From contig CM043947.1 in assembly GCA_014529385.2 (NCBI GenBank), positions 115,647,587 to 115,711,586 of the forward strand: a stretch of DNA of 64,000 bases, given 5' to 3'. This document shows positions 23,350-34,988 of the stretch, one piece after another (the stretch's first letter is position 1; each line of letters begins with the position of its first letter). The position numbers and the translations under genes were made by a program. Source of the stretch: Adiantum capillus-veneris (taxonomy: Eukaryota; Streptophyta; Polypodiopsida; Polypodiales; Pteridaceae). The notes under the pieces were generated by a model. The model was given only the letters and a program-made list of their open reading frames with translations, searched no databases and was not told where the DNA came from.

Positions 23350-23400
23350 GAGAAGAAAGAGAGAGACAGAGAGGGAGAGCATTACCTTGCTTGCTTGAGC
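22785..23400. repeat. Nested GT/CT minisatellites and microsatellites
   Basis: About three copies of a 75-90 bp unit (CTCTCTCAATGTGTGTGTGC ... TTTTTG.TTATGC) are followed by two copies of a ~115-bp unit (GGAGAGAAAGAGGGGAAGG ... CATACCTGGCTCT). Both are built from CT, GA and GT runs. ORFs here are translations of these runs. Confidence 0.88.
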
Positions 23401-23462
23401 GCGCGTCAAAACCTCAGATCTGAGATCTAAGTTTTTGGACGCTCTCGGTTATTTTTTTAGCC

Positions 23463-23624
23463 CTGTCGACGTCGCTATATGCGTCTCTATAGGCGTTGCT
23501 ATGAGAGTTGCTATGTTACTTGTAACATAGCCACTCCTATAGCAACACATATAACGACGCCGTGATTTTTCATTTTTGAGCATCGCACTACGAGCGTCGC
23601 TACTATTAAGCACGGCTTGTAGTG
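23463..23624. repeat. CACTA right end with subterminal repeats
   Basis: Several GTCGCTAT/GTTGCTAT and complementary motifs lead to the terminal CTTGTAGTG at 23624. Together with 15597-15905 these define the two ends used by the transposase. Confidence 0.85.
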
Positions 23625-23627
23625 TTA

Positions 23628-24600
23628 TTTGAGTGCAGACAAGAAGAGCAAGACTTCCCAATCTATTACTACCAAAGAATAGATTAGTGTTGAAGAACCT
23701 AATTTGCCATGTCCTTTGAATCCACTTGCATATTTTCCGAGCCATGCCACAGATTGCCTGGAATCCCATGAAAAGGTGGGCTAGGTCTTCACTATTTATT
23801 TTGCACCACGAGCAACGATTGGACCCGATTCCTCATTCTTGTAACTTTATGCCCGTCGACAAAGCACCCCACATCACTTTCCACAAAAATATCTTCATAT
23901 ACTGAGGCCATCCTGGCTTCTAGATGTTCTCCATGACTCCCTCTCACCATTTTTCCATCCAGTGCCGCTTCCATAATTTGTTGAGGGGGCTACACCAATT
24001 AGCCTCATGGATTAATGCATGGTAAATGCCTTTAGAATGTGGTTTCTAAAAGAGGCTACTCCCAGGACATCTCCAAGCGTCCCATTCAAAGTTGGATTCA
24101 AAAATTGGCATCACCACCCTATCAATCTCTATCATCACCATGTAGGCTAGTAAGATCGCAAAGCCATTCAGTTTAAATTGGATGGCTAAAGAATCAGCCG
24201 TTTTCTAGCACCTCCTATTGCCATCCCAGAATTGCTCTAGTCGAACAAGCCCCTATTATTCACATTCCTGGGCATTTCATCCAATAGGGGGCGTTGTGGC
24301 AGACCCAATATTTTAGAGAGCCGAGGGGACCAATGCAATATGGAGCTCTTAAAGTATCTGGTTGCTTCCCCCCATTTCAAAACCTCAACTACTCTTTTGC
24401 ACTTCCTCATTAGCTCCCCTGAGAGTCCACCAGATCTAAGATAAGAACACTTCTGGGCGAGAAGTTTGTCGTGCATCACAACCCACTTCCACTTTCCCCC
24501 TTTCAATCCTAGTTTTACTACATCAAGCATTTCCTTGGTCAGATAGCCCAAGCTTGGTCCTGTTTAGCCAATGAGACCATCAACTTAGCACATAGGGCCT
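23628..24600 (-). pseudogene. LINE ORF2 C-terminal part with zinc-binding region
   Basis: Broken minus-strand frames resemble the C-terminal zinc-binding domain that follows reverse transcriptase in plant L1-type elements: KICKWIQRTW, VTRMRNRV, and W.M..K. The domain identification rests on position and loose pattern, not on a clean motif. Its 3' continuation is at 15267-15596, beyond the CACTA insertion. Confidence 0.55.
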
Positions 24601-24739
24601 CAGCATGGGTTACATGGTTAATAATGCCAAGCCCTCCTTGGTCTATCAGGCCACCAACTACCTCTCATCTAGCCCACTGCCATGGCCGAGAGGTTTTCAT
24701 ATTGTTGTTCTAAAGAAACCTTTCATTGGTTTTAAAAAT

Positions 24740-26824
24740 TCTTTCTAGTTACACTTAGCCATCTTGAGCATGAGGCTGAGGAAAGCAATATATGGGATCA
24801 TAAAAGCATTAATCATTCTAATCCAGCTTTGGAAGGGGAGGAGAACAAAATCCCATCTTCTCATTTTTTAGCTTGTTTTTTCAAGGAACCATTGAAATCT
24901 TTGCCCGTGGGTTACGTCCACCCCTATGGGGGCTCCCAGGTGTTTGAATACACTCCCTTTGGAGATAATCACTCCTGTCCAGACTGCCATTAGGAAGAGG
25001 ATGGGGTCTAGGAGGGCCTCTTTATTTGTCATGAGATTATGGAGGTGATTAGAATTTTGACGAATAGGTTCATGCCATGTGTGCAAGAATGGTGGGTGTA
25101 TAAAAGAGGTGTAAAAGTGGTCAAAGGATACACTTTTCCTCCCCAAAAAGGGGGGGAACAACTTTATGATTTTCGACCTTCCATAACTTCTACATATTAT
25201 CTCCGACTTGAGCGGAGATTATAGATCCGTAATATACACGTCGAGCTCTTTCCATAGATATGCTACACGATATGGTTTTACCTGGTAGATTTTGAATTTC
25301 ATTTTGGGGGAAAAATTTGAATTCAAATAAACTAGCCGTTTTTCCTGTTTGAATTCAAAAACTGTTCTTTGACTAATTTCTCAATACAAGAGGTTTGACT
25401 CCCTTAGACTGCCAAATAAAGAGGCCCTCCTAGACCCCATTCTCTTCCCAATGAGGGTCAAAAGAGTGGTTCTCCAATAGAGAGATAAGCCTTGACTTCT
25501 CTATATTGCACTTGGATCCAAATGCCACGGCAAATGTTTACACAATCTTCACAGCTCTCTTGACAACTTGAGGGCATGCCTTCAAGAATAGGAGCGAATC
25601 ATCTACAAAAATTTTGGCCAGTAGTAGCTGGTTGTTGCCTGGTAATTCTAGACCTTGAATCTCTCCCCGTGCAACACTGGCTTCGACCATCGTAATGAGA
25701 GGATGTGACCCGATAAAAAAAAGCAAGGGGGCCAGGGAACATTCTTGATTTATAGACCTTTTAACCTCAAAAGAGCCCATAATCAACACCTAGTGTGCGT
25801 ATGAGGCGACAAAGGCGAGGCCCAAAGCCTAGAGCTCCCATGAACTTTTCTATATAGGACCATTCTATTCTATCATAGGCTTTGTCGAGGTCCAGCTGCG
25901 GCAAGATGCACTCTTGCTTGGAGAAGGATGCATACTCTATTCCTACAATTGCTGCCAAGATATTGTCATATATAGATCTCCCTTCAATGAATCCGTGTTG
26001 ATGGGGAGAGATGATCCGACTCAGGAGGGGGCAAGTCTAAGAGCTACCGCCTTGGAGATAATTTTGTATGCTATTAGGATCATCGTAATGGGACGCCAAT
26101 GTTTAAGTTGAGGGAAGAAGATCTGTTTGGGGATGGGCTTGATAAGCCCTCTCTTAACACTTGCATCCAATGACTCTTCGAAAACAACTTGATTGGCCAT
26201 CCGTGTGACTGGTCCCTTGAGATCATCCCAAATTCCCTGAAGAATTCAGTCGTCAGTCCATCCCAATCGGGGGACTTCTCATTGCCAAGAGCTTTTAGTG
26301 CCGCTGAGCATTCCTCCTTAGAGAAGGCCTTTTCCATGCGGTTGTCTTCCTCCTGGGGAACGTTCTTTTCAAAACTCCCAAGTAAAGACGCTCGGGCTTC
26401 TTCCACTTCCTGAGATTGGGTCTCTTGTTCGTTGATAATTAGGCATAAGTCCAGCCATCTCATCTTGGTTTTGAATTGTAATCCCTTTCGCATCATCGAG
26501 CACTTGCATGCGGCCTCGACTCTTCCTCACTTTCAAAGCCCTAAAAAAAAGTGCTTGGTTAGAAGGATCTGGTTGAAGGAAAGTTTCTCTAGAGAGCAAT
26601 CTCGCCTTCTTGATTTCCTCCAGTTGTTCGTTGTCCTGGAGAGATTTTCCTTCAAGCCATTGCTTGTGCTCACCTCGGTAGCCAGTCCCACAGCCTTCCT
26701 AGAGGCTAATTGTGCTACCTCATCTATAATATGTTTGATATGTGCCTCATTGGCTTTTTTAACCCAAGGATTCAAAGTTTTGATAGCGTTTGTACACTCC
26801 AAACAAATATATTCCAAGCAATAG
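24740..26824 (-). pseudogene. LINE ORF2 reverse transcriptase domain
   Basis: Order on the minus strand: ALFFRALKVRKSRGRMQ (pre-RT region), CSAALKALGNEKSPDWDGLT (finger motif), LDLDKAYDRIEWSYI, INQECSLAPLLF and FVDDSLLF (catalytic box). FKHLGAPIGVDVTHGQRFQ then marks the thumb. These are the hallmark blocks of plant L1-type reverse transcriptase, which copies LINE RNA at a nicked target. Frames change several times. A foreign-looking segment flanked by inverted LINE sequence sits inside at 24991-25455. Confidence 0.88.
24991..25455. repeat. Inverted duplication of LINE sequence around a ~385-bp segment
   Basis: The left arm at 24991-25028 (GAAGAGGATGGGGTCTAGGA ... CTTTATTTG) recurs inverted at 25412-25450. 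The segment between does not read as LINE and has AT-rich strings such as TTTGAATTCAAA. It may be an insertion with flanking inverted LINE sequence or a rearranged LINE end. Confidence 0.6.
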
Positions 26825-27520
26825 ATTTATTTATCCCCATATCTTTCTTGAGCTTTCCCATCACTTTCTTGGTGATTCTTCTGAAGAGAGGGTCTTTGAA
26901 CAGGTGTGTCCTTGTAACCAAAAGCCTTTTCTCCCCTGTCGGAGATTGCCCCCCCCCTTTATCTTTCTTGAGTTGTAAGTGTATTGTCATGTTATTCGAG
27001 AGGCTTTTTGTTGAGATTCCCTTCATCTCTAACATCCATGAGATCCAGTTATCTTGATGAGAGCAGTAGAATCTGTCCATTCAAGAGGTAGTGTGGACAT
27101 ACTACAGGCTTGTGTAGGTGAATCCAGGCATGTTGTTTCATGGTCCCACTTCCCACAAGTCAATCATAGTCCACTTCTCGCATAAGCTCGGTCATTTAGA
27201 CTTTTTTAAGCCAGCCTGTATAGTGGTGGAGCCTGTTCTGTCCTTGCTTTTCTCGACCATATTGAAATCTCCAATCACCATCCACCCCCTTCGATCGGAG
27301 TATCCCTGAGCTGCATCCAAAATTTAGCTCTATCCTTTTCACTTCAAGGGCCGTAAACATTTACTATGGTCATAGGTGATTGTCCCGTCTAATTCTAACA
27401 CAAAGGACTCGTCCAGAGGGGTGGTTTAGAACCATCTTTGGCTCCAAATCTCTGTCAGCAAATGAACAAGACACCACTGAACTCGTCACTTCCTTTCCCG
27501 TAAAAGATTAGTTTTTTTCC
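26825..27520 (-). pseudogene. LINE ORF2 endonuclease domain
   Basis: Fragments of an apurinic-like endonuclease: PMTIVNVYGP, GWMVIGDFNMVE (GDFN catalytic box, complement of 27261-27272), GFTYTS and MDRFYCS. This domain nicks the target so that reverse transcription can start. The blocks are in the correct order for plant LINEs but are interrupted by several stops and frame changes. Confidence 0.82.
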
Positions 27521-27529
27521 TGTTTTCTC

Positions 27530-29159
27530 TTGCTACGAGCATCCAAATGGTGCTCTTAGATAGCCCAGCACTTGACTGCTTTCTCTTTCTTCACTTCTTT
27601 CTAGAAGAGAGTGCTCTTCTTCTCGGTTTTTTATCCCTTCAGGTTTCAACATTAAATATAGAGAGTCTCCATCATTCGGAAAGGGGGACAAATTCTTCTG
27701 CCTCCAGGAACTCTTCAATAGAGTTCCCATTTCGGCTTTCCTCTTCCGTTGGCTCTTTTTCTACTGGAACCTGCATGGTATCCATCTTGGAAGTAAAAAG
27801 GTCCTCTTGATTCGTCTTCCCCAAAACTTCGAATATGTTGTCATATAGGAAAGGAGGCTTTGGGACATCCGGTGGGAGACCTTTGATTTTTCCCAAGGCC
27901 CTAGCCTGTGCTTTGAACTGTTTACATTAAATATGAGCTACTTGTTGCCAGCCATCATCTTTTGACCTAAGAGTTGGAGACATCACGATCTTCTCGATTA
28001 CTGGGGTAGTTGTTCTTTGTTGAGCGGTGGATGAAAAGAGGTAGTTTGGGTGGTCTTGCCCTTACCTCGGTTTCTGTGATCTTGTTTCTCCGCATCTTTA
28101 TTTGAGTTGACTTTATTTTGACCACCCTGTACCTTGCCAAGATTTTTAGTAGTCTTGTTTGTTGGATCTACTGTATTTGGTTGTGGGGTAGCCTGCAATT
28201 TGCTTCTCTTCATCACCTCGTCCGGAGGCTTTAGCACCTCAGTGGGACACACCCTTGCATAATGCCCGAATTTGTTGCATTTTATGCATGCCCCAAAGAA
28301 GGGTGTTAAAGTTTAGAGGAATGATCTTTAGTCCTTCCCCAACATTCACCACCAAGTTCTTTGGTTGTGGCTTCCGCAGATCCCACCAGATACAGACCTT
28401 GTTTGCTGCTACACCTTAGGCTCTGGAAGATGGGACAAAAAGTGGATCACCAAGTGAAGCTACGAGGTCCTTCAAGTTCTTTTTAATCCATACAAGAAGG
28501 TTGATAAACTCCACCCATACTACTGGGCAGAACCCCTTGAATGCCTTGTTAGATTCAAACAGAGGGTCCCAAGGGAGCACACACACCCGTGCATGATTTT
28601 TGTCAAAACCCTCTCAACCATTGCACTCTCGTTGAACTAAAGTGACAAAAATCCTTTTGCTATATATTGGGTAAAAATTATCAATCCATGCTGATTCAAA
28701 ACTAGTGGACTGCAAAGCTAGTTACTGAGCTTAATTCTATTGGGAACTCTCCCCATAAACCCGAAGACTAGAGTGGAATTTGCAACCTTCTACAAGTTGT
28801 TTTTTCACAATGGCAGGGGAAAAAACCACTGTAACGGCGTCTTTCACCTTGACACGCTACATGAGCACCTTCTAGAGTGCTTGTAAAGCTCTGTCCCCTA
28901 TGACCACTTCAGCAACATCCTCATGCATCGCCGAATCGTTGCACGACCTTTTGTTCAATGATAGTGCACAAAGGATTGACCTTTTAATCTTTCAACCTGG
29001 GTCTTTCTTTTTTCAGTTCCTCCTTACTCAAATTAGTAAGGGATCTTTGACCGCCATCATCGGCACCCGGTTTTGCGGCAAAGTCGATAGCCTGCAAACG
29101 TCAGGTTGCTCTTTGCCTGCCAGTGCTTCAACGTAGGACGGCTTAGACAAACTCGCCAT
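27530..29159 (-). pseudogene. LINE ORF1 (Gag-like RNA-binding protein with zinc knuckle)
   Basis: The start is placed at the ATG at 29159 (MASLSKPSYVEALAG), a typical plant LINE ORF1 opening. The middle contains AFKGFCPVVWVEFINLL, resembling the DUF4283 region of such proteins. A CCHC knuckle, CIKCNKFGHYARVC, is encoded at about 28250-28295. It is followed by a basic Lys/Gln/Asn-rich stretch and an acidic tail. ORF1 coats LINE RNA. Stops and shifts break the frame, so no intact protein is made. Confidence 0.78.
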
Positions 29160-29713
29160 GGCGCACTGAAAGGCCTCACCGACCCACCACCCCCCCAATT
29201 CAAACCTGAACCTCGATTACAAAGAGTAGTTTGCCTTTACAAGCACCACCTTTGTTTTACCAAAAGGTAAAAATGATTATTTACTTTAGAGAATAAACGC
29301 GAGTAAGAGCACTAGGCACAAGCGATTATTTACTTTATGGTAAATGCGATTATTAACTGGGCTAAAATTCTAAGCGTGATTATTGAATGTGAGCGTGAAG
29401 CCCAGCACATGACGATGGCTGATAAGCTCAAGAAGGGGAGAGCAAACAATGGCTTGTTTTAAAAAACCATCAAAGGTGCTACCTCAAAAACCTTCGATGC
29501 CCTAGTGATTCCCTCTGAGAGCTCCCATGGCCCTGCGTTTCAATATGCACATCACTTGGGGCCTCTACGAATCCGCTTCCCTCTGCTTCCCTAATCTGTG
29601 TCAAGTTTCAACCAAATGGTGATGGTACGCTTAGCTTCTAGGAGCTTTGGCGTAGAGACCCACGACATGGAGGGTCGGGCTTGACTTCAATGCAGTGTTT
29701 CATCACAGCCTAA
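29160..29713 (-). other. Probable LINE 5' untranslated region
   Basis: Lies between the ORF1 ATG and the candidate right target duplication AGCATGAATC at 29714-29723. No ORF or motif recognised. The 5' limit depends entirely on the 10-bp duplication being real. Confidence 0.5.
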
Positions 29714-30070
29714 AGCATGAATCTTAACTCCTATCGACAGTGTCCCTAATAATAACTTCATAGAAAGAACACTCTTAGTACTAGGCCATGACAATGCATC
29801 TAAAGGTATTAAGAGCTAAAGTATTGTTATAGATTTAAGAGTTTCAATGGCATTAATACTGCAATTTTTGGCTCCACACCAATGCATTGTTCACATACTA
29901 TAGTTGCTATGTTGGTTCAATTCTCTATGCACTTTCCATCACATCCAAACATAATGTTATACTACCAATGACTAAATGGTTTAAGGCAATACAATAGAGG
30001 ATGGAAGGGAACATTGACTTTGTCTCTTATATTCACACAGATCAGGACATTAGTTCTCTCTGTCTCTTTG

Positions 30071-30127
<57 letters not shown>

Positions 30128-30943
30128 AATTTACATGAGTATGTTCACATGCTTCACCGCTTAAAATTGGACAAAACAAAGCCTGCTGTTTTTTTTTTTA
30201 ATCCCTTTGTTTTCACCTCTACATCTCTATTAAACCACCCATTACATGATCATACAAGCAGCTACCACAATAAAAAAATGTGTTCGGATGCTTGGCTAAA
30301 GGTAAGGTACGGGTTGCCAAGACTACACCATACTCTCTGGTGCGTGGTGTACTGTTAAAGTATCCTCTAAAGGGATGTCCATAATTGCAATACAAAACAA
30401 TCTTATGGTGTGGAAGAAACTAGGCTAGCAAGTATAGTTGCTTTGAAAAACCTCGCTTCATTGAATGTTCTACATAATAATATTGTGGCCCAAGGACCAT
30501 GGCTTTAGTTACCATCGCCAGACGGATAATTCTCCTAAAGTTCTCTCAACCCCAAAGGGTCACATGCGTCACTCTATCCTGATATTTCCACCACTTAGTC
30601 TGTGTAACAGATGTTCCTAATTAGGGAAATAAATGACGCTCATAACGGTGTAGTGTGGTTCTCCTAGTAGACTCACTTGACTACTGAAGATGTGCAGTTG
30701 CTATGGCTAAAATGTGCTCTTGATTATAAGCCATAACATATAATGTGTATGACACACCTTATGACAGAGTAAGCTAGTGGTTGTAAACTCCATGAAAGTT
30801 ACTCAAGAATGATACTATACACTCGTTTTTTTTATATAAAACACCCATCTTTTATAGACCCACTTTGATTGCTGGACCAAATAGGTATGGGTATGAATTA
30901 CCCAAACTAATTGACTTCTCCAAGTACATTAGCTCTCCACTTT
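29714..30943. other. Unassigned sequence with a CT/CA microsatellite and a dispersed repeat
   Basis: No credible gene. The segment 29907-30003 resembles 35818-35911 (TGGTTCAATT.TCTATGC ... TTTAAGGCAATACAAT), an unidentified dispersed repeat. A compound CT then CA run occupies about 30056-30126. Confidence 0.6.
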
Positions 30944-31395
30944 CATTAGGCAAAATTTGGACTCACAAAGGGGCCCTTTAAGGAGTTTGACTTTACCTCT
31001 CTCTACCAAAACGGACGCATGGATAAATTTTTGCAAACAAACTCCAAAGTTGGCGGAGGTTTGGCAGTTAGAATGTCCTCTTCAAGCTCTATCTACTGAT
31101 ATATAGCACGCCATGAGATTCCTCATATTTGAGAAGATTCTTTTTTTGATTCGCCTATGATGTGACAACTCTGTCGGAATCTAAGTGAATAAAAAAAAGA
31201 ATCTTCTAAAATATGAAGAATCTCATGGCATGCTATATATCAGTAGATAGATCTTGAAGAGGACATTCTAACTGTCAAACCTCTGCCAACTTTGGAGCTT
31301 GTTTGCAAAAATTTATCCATGTGCCCGTTTTGGTAGAGAGAGGTAAAGTCAAACTCCTTAAAAGGCCCCTTTGTGAGTCCAAATTTTGCCTAATG
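30944..31395. mobile_element. Foldback MITE, ~452 bp, with ~215-bp inverted arms
   Basis: The left arm starts CATTAGGCAAAATTTGGACT and the right arm ends with its complement, AGTCCAAATTTTGCCTAATG. The arms stay complementary almost to the centre (near 31165), leaving a short loop. It encodes no protein. A second, partial copy lies at 48301-48635, so this is a mobile family. No clear target duplication was seen, so the superfamily is not assigned. Confidence 0.85.
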
Positions 31396-32085
31396 GCGAT
31401 TGGCGTATGTCTACTCTCCTAATTTGCCCAAGTGGATAAGCTTATTGATTTAGTCTCATTGGATGTATCGGGCTTATGGGTAATGGGTTGTTTATATCCA
31501 CCCAGTGCTAGGGGAAATAACTCATACAGGAGTATACGGACCTCATATCGACCTTACGAAAGCATCACTATCTTTTGCCATAAAAAAAGGTTTTTCGTTT
31601 GAGATATTTTTGATATTCTTCTCTTTGCTATGGACATAAATATGTCTTTACCTATTAATTTCCTTAAAAATGTATGACATGCTTGTAGCGGCTGAGTATT
31701 CCTCTGCAATGATGTTTCTATTTACCAGTCGCATGCTATCGCATGCATACAGAGAGAGGGTTTGCAGGCGAGGGTTGTAGCGGGTGTGTCTCGATGCTTG
31801 ATTTTCTCTCCCAGATCTAATGTTGGGTGAAATCCCTGGGAATAGGGTCCTTAATCGTGACCTTGATGGCAAGAAAACCTGGCCGATTCTGCTATGAAGT
31901 GGCATCATCTTCTATAAATACCTGAGAAGGTGAATACTTTACTCACTTGGCATCGAGTTCTGTGACTACTATTGTGCGTTCAAATTTGATTAGCTGTTGT
32001 GACTTCACCATGCCAAAAAAACATGAGAAAGTTTTGATGGAATCCTCTTCATCTCGAAGTCTACATGTGATCAATTTTTTGATTC
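31396..32085. other. Unassigned AT-rich sequence
   Basis: No gene, repeat or motif recognised between the MITE and the tandem duplication. Confidence 0.5.
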
Positions 32086-33790
32086 TCTTGAAGCCTTAAA
32101 AATGTCATGAGCTGGACAATTTTTCTAAAATAAAGGTGCTTTTAATAGATGAATTGTATTGTTTTAAACGCTGGTTAATTAGACGGTTTTTCTAAAAGAC
32201 TCCATGATAATGGGAAGTAGGTTTAAAGTGGTTCACTTGAAGAAATTGAGGAACTTTATCTCTGGCTAAGGGCTACCAGATCTCGAGACTATTACGTGGT
32301 GTCACCAGTTGGTTACTAATGTGCAGCCAGTTTGGGGAAAATTGGATGAGGTTGTTTGTGTATTTCATATCCGAATAATGTGAATTTTTTGTTAAGATGC
32401 TTAAACCTTGAAAGCTTTTTGCCTGCAGACATTTTTTGCCCGGTTGATTACCACTTATAGGGTGTAACTTATGGATGCTGAATTCATATTGCCTTTAATG
32501 GGTTGGGTCACCTACTTTATAAAGTCCTAAGCATGGCTATTTTGAATTTTCCCTTAACTTACTCTCTTTGTAGCGGTACATAGGAGAATGATTGCATACC
32601 TGCATGATGATGTGTGAAAAAATATAAAAATGGTTTCTCCAGATTAATATGTAGACTTCGAATAAAATACTGATGGTATTTTATGTATTCGTTATTATAT
32701 GTGAAGGTACTTTTTACTAAGCCGATGAATGTCTTGGTTTTTTTGTTTTTGGCTAAGTGTCTATACCTGGGAAGTAGACCTTCTCGGTTTGTCTTTCCAA
32801 TATTAAATCAGAACTTGCTTGAAAAAGAGTCGGCTGGTCTCTAGTCTTTCTGGATTGTAATGGCTGGGATATTATTAAGCGTGGTTTTATGACCTGGCCT
32901 ACTATACAGGTCGGATTCATCTCCCCCGAGTCTACTGGTTCGGCTATCTTGAAGCCTTAAAAACAGTATAAGTTGGATTGTTTGGCTAAAATGAAGATTC
33001 TTAAAGTATATAAATTGTAATGGCTCAAGCACTGGTTAATTGGACAGAAACTTTAAAATAACTCTATAGTTTTGGGATGTTGATTTTAGCTGGTTTACTT
33101 GAAGAAACCAAGGAAACTTTGTTGTTGCTGAGAGATGCCAAATCTTGAGACCATTTTTATGGTTTCACCTGTTGGTTAAAGAGGTACAGCCAGATATGGG
33201 AAAACTGGTTGAAGTTTTTTTTGAGCATTTCTTATCTAAATAATGGGATGTTTTTTATTAAGAGATTTAAAATTAGACTGCCTTTTTGCCTACAGATGTT
33301 AATTGCGAGGTGGATCACCTCTCAGATTTTGTAACGTGTGGATAATACTAATGCATCTTGACTTTAATGGGTTGGGTCACCAACTTTATAAAATCCTAAG
33401 CATGGTTGTTTCTAAAACTTAACTTTACTTACTCCCATTTATCAGCGCGTAGGGGAGTGATTGCATACCTGCATGAGGAGGTGTGGACGAATATAAAAAC
33501 AATATCTCTAGCATAGTGTGTAGACTTCGATGAACTGCTGATGATATATTTTCTACTCGCTAGTATGTGCTGGTCTTTTTACTAAGCCTGTGATGGTCTC
33601 TGCTCTTTTTTTGGTTTTGGTTGATTGCCTATCCCTAAGAAGTAGACCTTCCCAACCGGTCTTACTGTGATTGGACCATACTAGGAACATAAAACATGGG
33701 TTGTAGGTTACTCAAAACGTGGTGGCTGGTCTCTAGTTTTTCTGGCTGGTACTGGCTGGGCTAGTATTAGCCTATTATTATGACCTACCT
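32086..33790. repeat. Tandem duplication, ~860-bp unit, two diverged copies
   Basis: TCTTGAAGCCTTAAAAA starts both units, at 32086 and 32947. Many landmarks repeat in order: CTGGTTAATT.GACAG, TTTAATGGGTTGGGTCACC, TGATTGCATACCTGCATGA, AGAAGTAGACCTTC and GGCTGGTCTCTAGT. Numerous substitutions and indels show the duplication is old. No protein is evident. Confidence 0.85.
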
Positions 33791-33798
33791 TGTTGAGT

Positions 33799-33898
33799 AT
33801 GATTTCTGAGAATGTCAAGGTTGGACTACACTAAAAAATTAATTGTTTATGATTTTTGAGAATGACAAGGTTGGACTACACTAAAAAAGTAATTGTTT
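33799..33898. repeat. Tandem duplication of a 50-bp unit
   Basis: Two adjacent copies of TGATTT.TGAGAATG.CAAGG ... TTGTTTA with three or four differences. Confidence 0.9.
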
Positions 33899-34918
33899 AT
33901 CTGGACGATTTTTATTTTTTCATCATAAAATGAACAAATCCGTTGTGGTTGGGTATACGTTGGTGGTAATCGGTTGGTGTGAGTAAATTTTTTGATTAGG
34001 AGTTATTTGGTACTAGCTTTTAGGAAGAATCGACTATGACAATGGAAGTGATTTAGCTATTAATATGGCTAGAAGTATTTTGTAATTATGATATTAATAT
34101 AGTTTGTAAAATCCAAACCATTTCCTCTAGCTGTTCTACTAATCATATTCATTACTATGCCGATTTGATGTATATTGGTTTTGCTTTCGCTAATATACTA
34201 TAGAGGTCCTTTTTAGGAGCTGTAAGTGGGATAGAATTCAAGCCTGAAATTTTTGCAAACATAAACCAAATGCTACTTTATCTACTCGAGGGTTTTTTCA
34301 CTATAAAATCTAATGGCTAGTATAGAAGTATTTGAATCATGCTTACTTGGACTTGAGCCTATGGGGTATACTCTCCACAACATAGGTAAAGAATATGTTG
34401 AGTGTGGGTAATGAGAAAATCTGGAACAAACTTAATATATAGTAGCTATGAGGGGATTCTCACTCCCCTGGATAGATTGGCTAAAAAAGGATTCTTATTA
34501 TAGCTTTGTTTTTATTTTTAAAAAAACAACAAATTACTTATAGAAGAACTGCTTGTTTTTTCATTGTGACATGGATAACAATTGGGATGCCCAGCATCAC
34601 CTAGGTACAGTCACGTGCTAACGAATGGTCTTCTTGTGGCTATGGATGTAGGTGACGGATGTCTTCTCTGATAAAAACATTCTATTCTTAAGTTGTGGTG
34701 GATCTCTTACCTTGAAGCAACATTACCCATACTTTGGGATTACTGTTTCCCATGTTATACTTTGTTACCTTCGTTACCTTGTACAAGATTTATTTTCAAT
34801 TGCAAATAAAGTATTGTACAAATCCATTATATTTTCCTAGAGTTTTTGGTCTGTGAACAAGTAGTGTTTGTTTGCGTGTGTGTATATATATATATATATA
34901 TTTATTTATTTAGAACTG

Positions 34919-34988
<70 letters not shown>

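Larger units (their letters stand above)
15597..23624 (-). mobile_element. CACTA (En/Spm) DNA transposon, 8028 bp, flanked by TTA
   Basis: Left end CACTACAAGA and right end CTTGTAGTG form inverted tips (CACTACAAG). TTA occurs immediately outside both ends, at 15594-15596 and 23625-23627, the 3-bp target duplication of this superfamily. Both ends carry clusters of GCGTCGCTA/TAGCGACG subterminal repeats. Inside, on the minus strand, lie a TNP2-type transposase gene (18054-21536) and a second gene of the TNPA/Ptta type (16704-17600). Only a few stops and shifts are visible in the genes. It interrupts the LINE; the tail of a related LINE at 35,640-35,690 matches the joined flanks. Confidence 0.93.
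15254..29713 (-). mobile_element. L1-type LINE (non-LTR retrotransposon), split by a CACTA transposon
   Basis: Minus-strand LINE whose 3' tail is the T-run at 15255-15266 (poly(A) on its own strand). Its order from the right is ORF1 with zinc knuckle, endonuclease, reverse transcriptase and a C-terminal zinc-binding region. The string AGCATGAATC occurs at 15244-15253 and again at 29714-29723, a plausible 10-bp target-site duplication that sets both ends. Removing the 8-kb CACTA insertion leaves about 6.4 kb, normal for a full-length plant L1-type LINE. The reading frames contain many stops and shifts, so it is inactive. It is older than the CACTA element inside it. Confidence 0.82.

Noticed and set aside
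22699-23400. Several plus-strand ORFs rich in SLSLSL and CVCVCV
   Set aside because: They are translations of CT, GA and GT runs in several frames.
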